Below are positions 17,873-27,588 of a stretch of 64,000 nt of DNA, piece by piece. Under the pieces are notes generated by a model. It was not told where the DNA came from. It made no database searches and saw nothing but the letters and a program-made list of their open reading frames with translations. Location: positions 52,808-116,807 of the forward strand of contig NZ_SULH01000002.1 of NCBI RefSeq assembly GCF_007115095.1, written 5' to 3'. Position 1 is the first letter of the stretch. Each line of letters begins with the position of its first letter. Origin of the DNA: Levilactobacillus enshiensis (GTDB lineage: Bacteria > Bacillota > Bacilli > Lactobacillales > Lactobacillaceae). The position numbers and the translations under genes were made by a program.

Positions 17873-19216
17873 TTACTTGTCATTGCCATTCGGCGACTGC
17901 ACAGTCGGGTGCTGTAGCCGTTGCAATTGACCTTTGAATTCTGATGCATAGCGTTCCTGATCGGGCTGATAATCAGCTAACCGTTCGCTCAGCCCCACCG
18001 TGTAGTCGGCCTGTTCGCCGTGTTCGCCTTGATCCAAGCCCAAGCGCTCTTCAGTCGCATCCACGCGCATCGGTGTCAATCGCCGTAAAATTAGAATCAA
18101 GGCGCTACCCATCACGGCGACCAACACAATCGTAAAACCAGTCGCTAGTAGTTGCGTGCCCAGCAGGTGCCAACCACCGCCATAAGCCAACCCATTTTCA
18201 GTAATCGTCGGGTTCACGGCCTTGGTCGCGAAGACTCCGGTCAAGATACTGCCGACGATTCCACTCACCCCGTGACAGCCGAAGGCATCCAACGCATCGT
18301 CCACGCCTAACCGCGGCTTCAACAGCTGAATAAACCCGTAACTCGCTAGCGTTGCCAGGGCACCAATCGCCACGGAACCCATGATGGTCACGTAGCCAGC
18401 CGCTGGCGTAATGGCAACCAGTCCACAGAGTGTCCCGGTGCAGACCCCGACCAAGGTTGGCTTACCTGTCGTCCAAATATCCAAAAACATCCAGACAACC
18501 ATGGCCGTTGCAGTTGCTACGGTGCTGGTAAGGGCCGCTTGCATAGCAACCCCGTTGACCGCTAGAGCGCTCCCTGCATTGAACCCGTACCAGCCGATCC
18601 ATAAAATAGCCGTCCCCAGCAAGACCCACGGTAGATTGTAGTGTTGGGTTGGCGTGCTCTTTGCCAATCGTGGTCCTAACCAAGCCGACAGCACCAGCGC
18701 CGTGACCCCTGCATTAATGTGGACAACCGTTCCGCCGGCAAAATCCAGCACGCCCAATTTCGCTAACCAGCCAGCGGGACTCCAGACCAAATGAACCATC
18801 GGGTAATAAATGAAGATGGACCACAAAACCAGAAAAATCAGGAGAAACTTGAAACGAATTCGGCCGACCACGGCACCAACGAATAACGCCGGTGTAATGA
18901 TGGCAAACATCATTTGAAACAGGGAATAAACACCGACCGGAATCTGCGTAGCCGTCAAGCTCGTCAACTTAATGCCGGCCATAAATGCATGGTTCAAATT
19001 CCCCACAATTCCACCGATATTCCCCGAAAAAGCCAACGTATAACCTAGAAATACCCAGAGTAAGATGGCAACTCCCGTCATAATGAAGACTGACAACATC
19101 GTGTTGACGACGTTTTTTTCGGACACCAGGCCCCCATAGAAGAAAGCCAGTCCCGGAGTCATGAATAAAACCAAAATGCTCGCGATAATGACAAATGCCG
19201 TGTTTGCAAGATTCAT
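17873..19216 (-). CDS. amt: Ammonium transporter
   Basis: This 447-residue Amt/MEP/Rh channel has about 11 membrane helices. Family motifs are FYGGLVSEKNVVNTM near residue 26, DFAGGTVVHINAG with the pore His (about residue 167), and DDALDAFGCHGVSGIVG with the second His. Amt trimers conduct ammonia/ammonium across the plasma membrane. The C-terminal tail of about 50 residues is charged; no PII (glnK) gene is adjacent, although Amt is often paired with it. The start ATG follows GAGGGCGTCGCTG. Confidence 0.95.
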   Translation of the reverse strand: MNLANTAFVIIASILVLFMTPGLAFFYGGLVSEKNVVNTMLSVFIMTGVAILLWVFLGYTLAFSGNIGGIVGNLNHAFMAGIKLTSLTATQIPVGVYSLFQMMFAIITPALFVGAVVGRIRFKFLLIFLVLWSIFIYYPMVHLVWSPAGWLAKLGVLDFAGGTVVHINAGVTALVLSAWLGPRLAKSTPTQHYNLPWVLLGTAILWIGWYGFNAGSALAVNGVAMQAALTSTVATATAMVVWMFLDIWTTGKPTLVGVCTGTLCGLVAITPAAGYVTIMGSVAIGALATLASYGFIQLLKPRLGVDDALDAFGCHGVSGIVGSILTGVFATKAVNPTITENGLAYGGGWHLLGTQLLATGFTIVLVAVMGSALILILRRLTPMRVDATEERLGLDQGEHGEQADYTVGLSERLADYQPDQERYASEFKGQLQRLQHPTVQSPNGNDK

Positions 19217-19620
19217 CAGCGACGCCCTCTCTTTTGCCTTTGATGTTAGAAATTATAACACCAGTTTTCAGAAAAAACAGCATCAAGCCGATAAAAGGGG
19301 GCTGTTTGCCGGGTAATTTAACGAACAAAAGGACGTGCTAACTGCTAACTCACGTGGTTCGCGTATTCTGTCTACTTTAATGTTAGATTTTATGACGTTA
19401 ACCATCGTTTACCAGCTAAGGTCCCGCTAAGTACCCATCCTGCTTTGTGGCCCACTTTCTATTGTTGTTAGAACAGACATGAGCCGCACTTTGGAGCTTT
19501 CAACCTTTAGTCGAATAGATCGATTATCAACAACAGCTATTTTAGAGCCCCAAAAAGCCAGTCTCAAGACTTCGACAACCGTCAAAATCCCAAAACTGGC
19601 TTTCATCATTTCTAACTCAT
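19217..19620. other. Intergenic region upstream of amt
   Basis: A 404-bp AT-rich region between the HIT gene end and the amt start. Apart from the terminator at 19552-19604 I see no gene: frames on both strands are short and lack ribosome sites. Confidence 0.5.
19552..19604 (-). terminator. Terminator of rlmL-HIT unit
   Basis: On the minus strand GAAAGCCAGT pairs with ACTGGCTTTTT around a 32-nt loop. The long loop makes it a moderate candidate. Confidence 0.5.
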
Positions 19621-19995
19621 TTACCACTTACGCACGGCCCGGGGAATCATCTTGCGAATGCCCCCGCGTGGATCCTTTACATCGCCTTCATAACGTGGAA
19701 TCAGATGAATGTGCGCGTGCTGAATGGTCTGCCCAGCCGCCGCATTCACATTGATGCCAATGTTATAGCCGGCCGGATGAAACTTTTTGTCTAGGAACGC
19801 CTTAGCGACAAATGTCAAAGCGTCCATCGCCTGTCGTGTTTCCGCCGGCACATCAAAGTACGTGGTATAGTGCTGTTTGGGCACGATCAGCAGATGACCT
19901 TCACGCACGGGATGCAAGTCCCAGAACGCTTTAGCCAGCTCATTTTCTAAAACCAGCTCGTCTTTTTGACAAAAAATACAATCTGCTTTAATCAT
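19621..19995 (-). CDS. HIT family protein
   Basis: This 124-residue histidine-triad protein has the motif HAHIHLIPR near its C-terminus and an N-terminal CIFCQK zinc half-site. The second zinc ligand pair is not complete in the visible sequence. HIT proteins hydrolyse nucleotide phosphoramidates or dinucleotides. The start lies 5 nt downstream of the RlmL-like gene stop on the same strand, so they form one operon. Confidence 0.9.
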   Translation of the reverse strand: MIKADCIFCQKDELVLENELAKAFWDLHPVREGHLLIVPKQHYTTYFDVPAETRQAMDALTFVAKAFLDKKFHPAGYNIGINVNAAAGQTIQHAHIHLIPRYEGDVKDPRGGIRKMIPRAVRKW

Positions 19996-20000
19996 TCGAT

Positions 20001-21143
20001 TTACCCCTTATGACGTGGCTTGCGTTTTCCCCAGAATTGGAAATAGTCGGTCCGCAACGCCCCATTGTACAGCTTTCGTGTCTTCGTGGCCTTTTGACCA
20101 TAGAAATGTTCAAATTCCAAGTCGGCCGTCAGAATGTACTTCGACCAATCCGTCAGTGGTTTGAAGACCTGGCCCATCTGTTTGTAAAGCTCTCGCACGC
20201 TGGCTTGATCACTCAACCGTTCCCCATAAGGTGGGTTGGCAACGATGACCCCATCTTCGAGATCCGTCTTAAAGTCTTGCACAGCTAATTGCGTGAAGGT
20301 CACGTCTTGTGACAGACCCGCTTCTTGGGCATTTCGCTTCGCAATTGCGACCATGTTCTCATCAATATCGGAACCGAAGATCTGCAATGGTGTGTCGTAG
20401 TCTGCCTTGGCGTCCGCTTCATCACGAACCTTATCGCTCAATTCTTGCGGTACCCAATCCCAGCTTTCACAAGTAAAGTCTCGGTTGAACCCCGGGGCCA
20501 GATTACGGCCGATCATGGCTGCTTCGATAGGAATCGTCCCGGACCCACAGACGGGATCCCAGAATGGCATATCCTTATGCCAGTTAGTCAGTGCAATCAG
20601 GGCTGCCGCCATATTTTCCTTCAGTGGTGCATTCCCCTTGCCGACCCGGTAGCCCCGTTTAAACAGACTCGATCCGGTCGTATCTAACGTCAGCATCACG
20701 TGATCCTTATCGATCATGACTTCCAATGGATAGGTCGCTCCAGTTTCAGGCATCCGTGTTCGCCGATGATAGACGGCTGCCAGCTTCGTTGCGACGGCTT
20801 TCTTTACGATGGCCTGCGCATCCGGCACACTATGTAGCTGTGACTTCTTTGAGCGGCCCTCAACGGGGAATGCGGCGTCCATTGGCAGCAGTTCGTCCCA
20901 AGCAACGGCTTTGGTGGCTTCAAACAGTTCATCAAAGGTCACGGCATCAAACTCGGCCACAATGATTCGCACCCGGTCGGCCGTCCGAAGCCAGAGGTTG
21001 GCCCTTAAAATGTCTTCGATGGTCCCATCAAACCGGACCCGCCCATTTTCGACCTGCGTTTCGTACCCCAGATCGCGTAATTCGCGGCCCGCAATGGCTT
21101 CGATTCCACTAGCGGTTGCTGCGTATAAATGAAATTTCTTCAT
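20001..21143 (-). CDS. ypsC: THUMP-domain rRNA methyltransferase, RlmL/YpsC-like
   Basis: This 380-residue protein has an N-terminal ferredoxin-like and THUMP region (residues 1-160), then a SAM-dependent methyltransferase domain with DPVCGSGTIPIEAAM (SAM loop) and the N6/N2 amine motif NPPYGER. The family methylates guanine N2 in 23S rRNA (RlmL) or is called YpsC in Bacillus; the exact base is not provable here. The start ATG at 21143 follows AAGGAGGACTTT. Its position next to rnpB and gpsB matches ypsC of Bacillus. Confidence 0.9.
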   Translation of the reverse strand: MKKFHLYAATASGIEAIAGRELRDLGYETQVENGRVRFDGTIEDILRANLWLRTADRVRIIVAEFDAVTFDELFEATKAVAWDELLPMDAAFPVEGRSKKSQLHSVPDAQAIVKKAVATKLAAVYHRRTRMPETGATYPLEVMIDKDHVMLTLDTTGSSLFKRGYRVGKGNAPLKENMAAALIALTNWHKDMPFWDPVCGSGTIPIEAAMIGRNLAPGFNRDFTCESWDWVPQELSDKVRDEADAKADYDTPLQIFGSDIDENMVAIAKRNAQEAGLSQDVTFTQLAVQDFKTDLEDGVIVANPPYGERLSDQASVRELYKQMGQVFKPLTDWSKYILTADLEFEHFYGQKATKTRKLYNGALRTDYFQFWGKRKPRHKG

Positions 21144-21329
21144 AAAGTCCTCCTTGGTTAAAAAAGTTTATTTACTCATACTGATCAACACTTCCGTCAA
21201 ACTGTGCGTAATCCTTCTTCAAGGTGTTCGCAGGAGACGGTGCAACTGAATTCTTGAATGACCGATGTGACGAAATGCCATGTTGATCTCGGCATACCAG
21301 TCGTAGGCAATTAACCCAATTATAGCTAC

Positions 21330-21360
21330 AAAAAAAGGTGGGAGCAAGCTCCCACCCACC
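21330..21360 (-). terminator. rnpB terminator
   Basis: GGTGGGAGC, loop AA, GCTCCCACC then TTTTTTT on the minus strand, immediately after the RNase P RNA. Confidence 0.9.
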
Positions 21361-21366
21361 TGACAT

Positions 21367-21761
21367 GGTGTAAATCCCTGTAAGCCATGTTTTGTACCGC
21401 TCAATCGTTTCAGGCAAACGACCAAGTGGCAGTAATCATCTATCTCGAGAGTTTCCTCTCCCCCCACATTTCGTTCATTTCCATATGTGAAGCGCCCCTA
21501 CCAAAAGTTTGGGTTGCCCGCTCGAGGGGTTTACCGCGTTCCACCGCCTAAGTTTCCTTAGACGTATCGTCACTGTGGCACTTTTCAGGGATACTCAGGC
21601 ATAGCCGAAGCCTTAGCCGTTTTTTCCCGCCGTAACGTTATTGCTAACGTCCCCCGGCTTATTTTTTCACCGAGCACGAACACTACAGACATCTCAGTCT
21701 GTGCGAGCATGGACTTTCCTCAGCCAACATAAGCCGACCGCGATTACTCAGGATTTACACC
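21367..21761 (-). ncRNA. rnpB: RNase P RNA, class B
   Basis: Read on the minus strand this is a typical Bacillus-type RNase P RNA of about 395 nt. P1 pairs GGTGTAAATCC at the 5' end with GGATTTACACC at the 3' end. The conserved P4 5' strand is GAGGAAAGTCCATGCTCGC, and other conserved blocks include ACAGTGACGATACGTCTAAG and CGAAACGATTGAGCGG-like elements near the 3' end. It cleaves the 5' leader of pre-tRNA together with RnpA. It lies between gpsB and the ypsC-like gene, as in many Firmicutes, and is followed by a strong terminator. Confidence 0.95.
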
Positions 21762-21774
21762 AGTCTTTATAATT

Positions 21775-22128
21775 CTACAAACGATGTGACTCGTTTGGAT
21801 CATTATCTAATTGTGAACCGAAAACGTGCCGTTCCAAATTGGATAGCCGCTTCAAAATGTCCATGTTGGTAACATTTGAAGTTGCTGAGCTGGTTGTTGA
21901 AGCTGCCGGTTGACTGCCGCCCACTTGCACTTGCTTTGTGAGTTCGTCAACCTTGGCCAATAACCGTTCGTTTTCTTCTTGAAGCCGTTGATTCTCCTTT
22001 ACAAAGGTGTCGTAATCCTTAATGACGTTGTCTAAGAAGCTGTCAACGTCATCAGGATCGTAACCGCGCATTTTCTGACGAAATTGCTTTTGTAAAATTT
22101 CCTTGGGAGTAAAATTAACGTTTTCCAT
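21775..22128 (-). CDS. gpsB: Cell division protein GpsB
   Basis: This 117-residue DivIVA-domain protein begins [16 protein letters not shown] and contains the family core [14 protein letters not shown] followed by an N-terminal coiled coil (about residues 35-70), a linker and a short C-terminal helix [17 protein letters not shown]. GpsB links penicillin-binding proteins to the divisome as a dimer or trimer. Length matches Bacillus GpsB (98) with a slightly longer Ser/Thr/Ala-rich linker. An extended -10 (TGGTATTAT) sits about 45 nt upstream. The gene is followed within 15 nt by rnpB, on the same strand. Confidence 0.95.
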   Translation of the reverse strand: MENVNFTPKEILQKQFRQKMRGYDPDDVDSFLDNVIKDYDTFVKENQRLQEENERLLAKVDELTKQVQVGGSQPAASTTSSATSNVTNMDILKRLSNLERHVFGSQLDNDPNESHRL

Positions 22129-22183
22129 TGATCATTACACCTCGTTATCGTAATCAAACCGGCGATATCTATAATACCAGTTT

Positions 22184-22753
22184 TTACTCGAATTGGGAAC
22201 CATTATTTAAATTTTCTTGATATTCGTTGGCACTTTCTTGTAACCAATCCATGTCAACCAACGTCAAAGGGTACGCGTGGCGCTCTTGGTAACGCTTTAC
22301 GGCCTCGTAATCATATTTCGGTTTTCCTTCGACTTCTAAATCATAAACCATGACGGCTTCATCCGTATGGGTCAGCATAAATTCTTGATAGTTTCTTAAC
22401 TGTTGGGGCCCATGATAAGGTTGCTCACTAACCGACTGGTGAAAATCAACGTGACTGGTCACCGCGGCATATTGCGCCTGATTGGCTTCATTCCAGTTGT
22501 TGCCAAACTCGGCAAAGGGCGTCATCACGGCCACCTTCAGCTCGGGGTAATCCGTTTTTAACGCTATTCCCACTTCGGCAGCCCACTGTTCGACGCCCAG
22601 TTGGCCTCCCGTAATGAGCCAGTCCGTGCCATTTTCCACTTTACCGATCAATAATTTTTTCAATGTATCTTTAATTACCAGTAGCTTCGGGTCCTGATTG
22701 CCAAAGGTGCCCAATTCGTAACTCCGGTAACCCGTTAACCATAACCGACTCAA
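22184..22753 (-). CDS. ypsA: YpsA / DUF1273 family SLOG-fold protein
   Basis: This 189-residue protein starts at TTG 22753 with GGGAGGTGG 5 nt upstream; a longer ATG frame has no ribosome site and adds a charged stretch foreign to the family. Motifs include LWLTGYRSYELG at the start, WLITGGQLGVEQWAAEVG and MPFAEFGNNW-type residues. YpsA belongs to the SLOG (Rossmann-like nucleotide/ligand-binding) group and is linked genetically to GpsB and cell division in Bacillus; enzymatic activity is not established. It sits just upstream of gpsB in the same direction. Confidence 0.9.
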   Translation of the reverse strand: MSRLWLTGYRSYELGTFGNQDPKLLVIKDTLKKLLIGKVENGTDWLITGGQLGVEQWAAEVGIALKTDYPELKVAVMTPFAEFGNNWNEANQAQYAAVTSHVDFHQSVSEQPYHGPQQLRNYQEFMLTHTDEAVMVYDLEVEGKPKYDYEAVKRYQERHAYPLTLVDMDWLQESANEYQENLNNGSQFE

Positions 22754-23563
22754 TCGGCCACCTCCCTCTTTTTCCCCTGGATCATTCACCGCTTAGACCT
22801 GCTGATGTGAGTTATCGGCTCTTTCGGTGCAAGTATGGCTAAATATCCGCCATGGCTTCAATACACTCATGGTAGCCACCAACCAATGCCGCTTTCACGA
22901 ATGAACGGGCTATGTACGCACTATTTTATTTTCCAGGTCTAGCTCCATCTCCATATGGAAGAAACAGTCACCACTCGAATCAAATAAACCTGGTTATTTC
23001 AGTCATTAACAGAAATTCTACTATAGAACGTTACTGTCGCAATTCGACCGATCGCTAAACAAACTTAAAAGCTAGCTGCCAGACGCACTGAACAACCAGG
23101 TCAAAGCGACTGTCTGTTTCTAGTTTAGCGAAAAAACCGCCGTTGAGCAAATAAATTACAGGTCAAACATCACCAATGAGAAAATTATTTAACCATCCGG
23201 AAATTCTCCCACTTAGCAAGAACGTTAACGTCTTATCCAGACATTTCCTACGTTTAACGCTGATAATGCCCAGTTGCCTGTGCAGGCGCCCTTGTTAGCT
23301 TCTCTGTACTCAGCGGCGCTCACAGTTGGGTGAGCTTCTGCAGGGGTCAACCGGTCAAGCTCGTTTCACCAGCTTTCGGTCCAAAATTGACGCAGGATAA
23401 GACGGTCATTTGGCCAATGTCAGTAACATTGGGATCGCGCAACACTGACGATGTCAGGCATGACCGCCGTTCCCTAACGTTCAACCTTTACTTAAATTCC
23501 GTTTAAATTCAAGCAAAATCACCGTCTCAACCGGTTTTAGGAGTTTTTATTTCGGAGTCAGCT
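22754..23563. other. Long intergenic region between ypsA and recU
   Basis: About 800 bp between divergent genes. I see no gene: frames are short and unsupported, and there are several short AT/GC dyads without a T run. The right end carries the recU-ponA promoter. Confidence 0.5.
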
Positions 23564-23572
23564 TGGTATAAT
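23564..23572 (+). promoter_or_regulatory. Extended -10 promoter of recU-ponA
   Basis: TGG followed directly by TATAAT (23567-23572) forms an extended -10 box, about 60 nt upstream of the recU start. The -35 (TTTTTA near 23544) is weak, as is usual for extended -10 promoters. Confidence 0.6.
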
Positions 23573-23633
23573 GTCAATAACTGGGCCACAAACTGAAAGC
23601 TGCGGTTTTCAAGCGAAGGAGTGTGAGGAGTCG

Positions 23634-24236
23634 ATGACTATTCGGTATCCCAATGGGAATGCCTATCAAGCACCAACAGCAAAGACAGGGCCCCGGTTCC
23701 CTAGCACCTACACGAACTATGGTAAGCGTGGCATGACGCTAGAAGAGGAACTGAACGAAAGTAATACTTACTATGAAACCAACGGGATGGCCGTCGTGCA
23801 CAAGAAGCCGACCCCCATTCGGATCGTTAAGGTCGATTATCCCAAGCGGAGTGCCGCTGTTATCAAGGAAGCCTACTTCAGTACCGCTTCCACAACTGAC
23901 TACAATGGTGTCTACCAGGGCCGTTACTTGGACTTTGACGCCAAAGAGACCCGTAACAAGGGCTCATTTCCGCTAAAGAACTTCCATCAACACCAGATCG
24001 ACCACATGCGTGCTTGCACGGCTCAAGGCGGAATCTGTTTTGCCATTATTAAGTTTGTCGAACGCCAAGAGGTCTTCCTCTACCCAGCGCAGGACCTCTT
24101 TACTTTTTGGGACGAGCAAACCACCGGTGGTCGCAAATCCATCCCCTATTCGGAAATTGCGGCTCATGGCATCAAGATTCCCGTTGGCCTGCAACCCCCA
24201 ATTCCATATCTCAAAGCCGTGGATCAGCTTCTCTAA
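23634..24236 (+). CDS. recU: Holliday junction resolvase RecU
   Basis: This 200-residue protein starts MTIRYPNGNAYQ at 23634 with GAGGAG 3 nt and AAGGAG 14 nt upstream; a longer in-frame ATG adds 21 unlike residues. RecU features are YGKRGMTLEEELNESNTYY, DYNGVYQGRYLDFDAKET (catalytic D, E and K) and LKNFHQHQIDHM. RecU cuts Holliday junctions as a dimer and works with RuvAB. It lies directly upstream of ponA, as in Bacillus. Confidence 0.96.
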   Translation: MTIRYPNGNAYQAPTAKTGPRFPSTYTNYGKRGMTLEEELNESNTYYETNGMAVVHKKPTPIRIVKVDYPKRSAAVIKEAYFSTASTTDYNGVYQGRYLDFDAKETRNKGSFPLKNFHQHQIDHMRACTAQGGICFAIIKFVERQEVFLYPAQDLFTFWDEQTTGGRKSIPYSEIAAHGIKIPVGLQPPIPYLKAVDQLL

Positions 24237-24288
24237 AATGATGTAACCTAAGTAGAAGCGAACACGTTTAAACGCAAAGGAGATTACC

Positions 24289-26598
24289 ATGTCTAGTAAC
24301 AATTCAACCCGTGAGACCCGGATGAGCCGCAACGCCGACCATCAATCGGGCCCCCAACGTCCGCATCACGGCTGGCGTCTATTTCGCCGAATCCTATTTA
24401 TCATCGTCGCCATTGGTGTTTTTGCCATCGTGGCTGGCGCCGGCCTTTTCTTTTTCTACGCACAGAGTGCTCCCAAGATTACGCAGAGCGCACTGTCTTC
24501 CGACGCTTCCACCCGAGTCTATGATGCTAATAACAACGTCATCTCTCGACTAGGTGCCCAAAACCGGACTTACGTGAAGTCCAAGAACATTCCTGACACG
24601 TTAAAGGCCGCCGTCGTTTCCACTGAAGACCGGCGTTTCTATCAAAATAACGGGGTCGACCCTATCCGAATTCTAGGTGCCGCCTTCGCTAACGTGTCCG
24701 GCTCTTCGCTGGGGATGCAAGGGGGGAGTACCTTGACGCAACAACTCGTCAAGCTCTCTGTCTTCTCAACAGCGGCTTCCGACCGAACACTACGGCGGAA
24801 AGCCCAAGAAGCCTGGTTAGCCCTTCAAGTCGACCATAAATACTCCAAAGATCAAATCTTGGAATACTACATCAACAAAGTTTACATGGGCAATGGTGTC
24901 TACGGGATGCAAACTGCCGCGCAATACTATTACGGCAGTTCTCTGCAGAACCTTTCCTTACCACAATTGGCCCTGTTAGCTGGGATGCCGCAATCGCCAA
25001 CTAACTACGATCCAACGACCTACCCCGCCACCGCTAAGAAGCGCCGGGACCTGGTCTTAAACGCCATGGCTAAGAACAAGGTCATCACGGCCGCACAGGC
25101 CCAACAAGCCGAGGCCGTTAGCATCAAGAATGGCTTATCTTCCATTCATCAGACAACGGCTTCTACAAGTGCTAAGACGACTAAGGTCATCGACGCCTAC
25201 CTCAAGCAGGTGTACTCCGAGTTGAAGGCCAAGGGGTATAACACCACGACCGGAGGCTTAAAGGTTTACACCAACCTGAATATGGATGCCCAACAGAAGC
25301 TCTATAACATTGCCAATACCAGTGCCTACATTGCTTATCCTTCTGACAAATTCCAAGTTGGGTCGACCATCGTCAACCCAAACAACGGGAAGGTCGTTGC
25401 CATGATCGGCGGTCGAAAGACCGGTAACGTGACATTTGGTCTGAATCGGGCCGTTCAAACCGGGCGGTCGAGTGCGTCAACGGCAAAACCCTTAATGGAT
25501 TACGGTCCGGCCATTGAATATCTCAACTATCCAACCTACGAACCCGTTAAGGATACTGCCTTTACCTACCCTGGGACCGATAAGAAGCTTTACGACTGGG
25601 ATAAGCAGTACCAAGGGACCATCACCATGCGTAAGGCCCTCTACGAATCACGGAACATTCCCGCAATTCGGACCTTACAAAATGTCGGCATTAGTAAAGC
25701 CACAACCTTCTTGAAGGGCTTGGGGATGACCTTCGACAAGACGCTGACCCTGCAAAATGGGATTGGGTTGTACATCTCAACTGAACAAGAGGCCGCTGCT
25801 TATGCCGCCTTTGCGAACGGTGGGACCTACTACAAGCCTTACCTGGTCTCCAAGGTGGTCACTCAGGACGGCAAGGCCCACAACTACTCGTCAACGGGTA
25901 AGCGGGCCATGTCCGCTGCAACAGCCTTTATGCTGACCGACATGATGAAAGACGTCATGACCAATGAAAATGGTTCTGGTCGTTCCGCTGCTATTTCTGG
26001 CCTGTACCAAGCTGGGAAGACCGGGACGGACTCCTACCCAGACGATTACGCGGACAAGGTCCCGGATGGCGCAACGATGGACTCCTGGTTCACGGGATAC
26101 ACCAAGAGTTACGCCGTCTCCGTTTGGACCGGTTACGACAAGCAGTTCCAGACCGGCCACTACGTGAGTGAAGCGGAAACCAAGATTGCTCAGGAAATCT
26201 ACAAGTACGAGATGAGTTATCTCGCGCAGAACGCACCGAATACCGACTGGACTAAACCAAGTACTGTAACGGAAACCACGCAGAATAACAACAAGGAATA
26301 CTACATTACGGGACATGCCGGAACGGTTGCGGACACGACGTCCACCAGCCAATATGGCTCGACTAACACGACCAGTTCCTCCGCCTACAGTAGTAACAGT
26401 CAGGTCACGACGAGTTCTAGTTCGTCTAAGGTCAGTTCCTCTACGACCGAATCCAGCACCAGCAAGGAATCTTCTAGTACGGAACAAACCCCTGGTGGTA
26501 ACGGTAACGACGACAATACGGACAGTAGCTCCACGACCACTTCGTCTGCGAGTTCCACCACGCAAACACCTGATAACAATAAAGATGCTAATAGCTAA
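24289..26598 (+). CDS. ponA: Class A penicillin-binding protein 1A
   Basis: This 769-residue protein has a cytoplasmic basic stretch, one membrane helix (about residues 33-57), a glycosyltransferase domain with catalytic Glu113 in STEDRRFY and GGSTLTQQL, and a transpeptidase domain with SxxK at Ser397-Lys400, SRN at 454-456 and KTG at 577-579. It builds and cross-links peptidoglycan outside the membrane. The last 100 residues are rich in Ser, Thr and Asn, an extracellular flexible tail. It follows recU by 52 nt and ends in a strong terminator. Confidence 0.97.
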   Translation: MSSNNSTRETRMSRNADHQSGPQRPHHGWRLFRRILFIIVAIGVFAIVAGAGLFFFYAQSAPKITQSALSSDASTRVYDANNNVISRLGAQNRTYVKSKNIPDTLKAAVVSTEDRRFYQNNGVDPIRILGAAFANVSGSSLGMQGGSTLTQQLVKLSVFSTAASDRTLRRKAQEAWLALQVDHKYSKDQILEYYINKVYMGNGVYGMQTAAQYYYGSSLQNLSLPQLALLAGMPQSPTNYDPTTYPATAKKRRDLVLNAMAKNKVITAAQAQQAEAVSIKNGLSSIHQTTASTSAKTTKVIDAYLKQVYSELKAKGYNTTTGGLKVYTNLNMDAQQKLYNIANTSAYIAYPSDKFQVGSTIVNPNNGKVVAMIGGRKTGNVTFGLNRAVQTGRSSASTAKPLMDYGPAIEYLNYPTYEPVKDTAFTYPGTDKKLYDWDKQYQGTITMRKALYESRNIPAIRTLQNVGISKATTFLKGLGMTFDKTLTLQNGIGLYISTEQEAAAYAAFANGGTYYKPYLVSKVVTQDGKAHNYSSTGKRAMSAATAFMLTDMMKDVMTNENGSGRSAAISGLYQAGKTGTDSYPDDYADKVPDGATMDSWFTGYTKSYAVSVWTGYDKQFQTGHYVSEAETKIAQEIYKYEMSYLAQNAPNTDWTKPSTVTETTQNNNKEYYITGHAGTVADTTSTSQYGSTNTTSSSAYSSNSQVTTSSSSSKVSSSTTESSTSKESSSTEQTPGGNGNDDNTDSSSTTTSSASSTTQTPDNNKDANS

Positions 26599-26610
26599 CC
26601 TATGAGCCAT

Positions 26611-26660
26611 AAAAAGCCACCCGTAAACAGTCAGTTTGACTGCTTACGGGTGGCTTTTTT
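26611..26660 (+). terminator. Terminator of recU-ponA
   Basis: AAAAAGCCACCCGTAA pairs with TTACGGGTGGCTTTTTT around an inner CAGTCAGTTTGACTG dyad. Confidence 0.9.
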
Positions 26661-26762
26661 AGTTCGGTCGAAAGTTAAGTTCTAAAGCCATCGTCTATGG
26701 CTCAGGAAACCGTCTCCAGTTCCGTCTCCTGACCAATTGCCAAACGTAGCTTGCGGCTCAGC

Positions 26763-27467
26763 CTAGTTATCCGTCAATTTAAAAATGGGGATATCTGGAA
26801 TCTGCGGGTTCGGCTGATTAGAATGATCACCAGTCGCTGACCGGCGCGGTTCTTGGCGTTCCTTTTCCCGTTGTACTTGCGCGGCCGTCTTTAAGTTCTT
26901 CTTTTCCCAGCTCAATAGGATGCGATCCATGTACTTTAGGCTGTACGCCTGACTCAAGACCGCTTCCTTCAACGCCAACTGAATGAGCTCTGGACGGTAG
27001 TGGTCCTCGTCCAACCACTGGCTAATGCTTTCCATTTCTAGTGGTGACAGTGGCCGACCAAATTCCGTTTCGATTTGATTAAAGACCGTTGACCGATCAT
27101 TGGTAGCCGCCTGCTTGACCTCTTTTTGAACTGTCTGCACATCTAGTTGGCTTAGCTTTTCCGTTAACAAGCTAAAATCATACGTATCCGCCTTTTGCCC
27201 CTGCGCGTTCGTCACGCTGGTGATCACCATTAGCTTGGCGGCAATCATCTCGTGGAGCAACTGGTAAACGCGCTGTTTGTCCCAGCCCAAGCATTTCGCA
27301 ATACTCTCCGCTTCCGGCAGCTGTTCACCACGGTCCATCTGCCGTCTCAGTTGCAGATAGACCAGCAGCTGATCCGTGGTCATCCCCACCTCACGAAAAT
27401 GGTCGAGCAAGTAATTGGCAACACTGGTTTGACCAGCCTGAATATAGCGCATCATAAACTCTGCCAT
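26763..27467 (-). CDS. dnaD: DnaD domain protein
   Basis: This 234-residue protein has an N-terminal winged helix domain (about residues 15-110, with QMDRGEQLPEAESIAKCLGW) and a C-terminal DnaD/DnaB-like domain (130-200) carrying FGRPLSPLEMESISQWLDED and AVLSQAYSLKYMDRILLSW. DnaD recruits the replicative helicase to origins and stalled forks. The start ATG follows AAGGAGGCCAACGC. In Bacillus it is followed by nth and preceded by asnS; here neither is present, with ponA convergent and aspB upstream. Confidence 0.93.
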   Translation of the reverse strand: MAEFMMRYIQAGQTSVANYLLDHFREVGMTTDQLLVYLQLRRQMDRGEQLPEAESIAKCLGWDKQRVYQLLHEMIAAKLMVITSVTNAQGQKADTYDFSLLTEKLSQLDVQTVQKEVKQAATNDRSTVFNQIETEFGRPLSPLEMESISQWLDEDHYRPELIQLALKEAVLSQAYSLKYMDRILLSWEKKNLKTAAQVQREKERQEPRRSATGDHSNQPNPQIPDIPIFKLTDN

Positions 27468-27533
27468 GCGTTGGCCTCCTTATTTTTCAAGTCCTCATTA
27501 GTCTAACACGTTCCCTGAGCCCTGACGAAACGA

Positions 27534-27565
27534 AACGACCGGAACCTACTTGCGGTCCGGTCGTT
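27534..27565 (-). terminator. Hairpin after aspB
   Basis: AACGACCGGA (27534-27543) pairs with TCCGGTCGTT (27556-27565). On the minus strand the downstream tract is TTTCGTTTCG, so only a moderate terminator. Confidence 0.5.
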
Positions 27566-27588
27566 AAGTCATTGTTATTTTAATTGAT

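Noticed and set aside
21172-21467. Open frames on the minus strand within and after the RNase P RNA
   Set aside because: They read the rnpB 3' half and its terminator, with no ribosome site or protein similarity.
25891-26610. Long antisense frame (239 codons) in the ponA 3' end
   Set aside because: Arg/Gly/Thr-rich translation is a by-product of the Ser/Thr-rich tail codons of ponA on the other strand.
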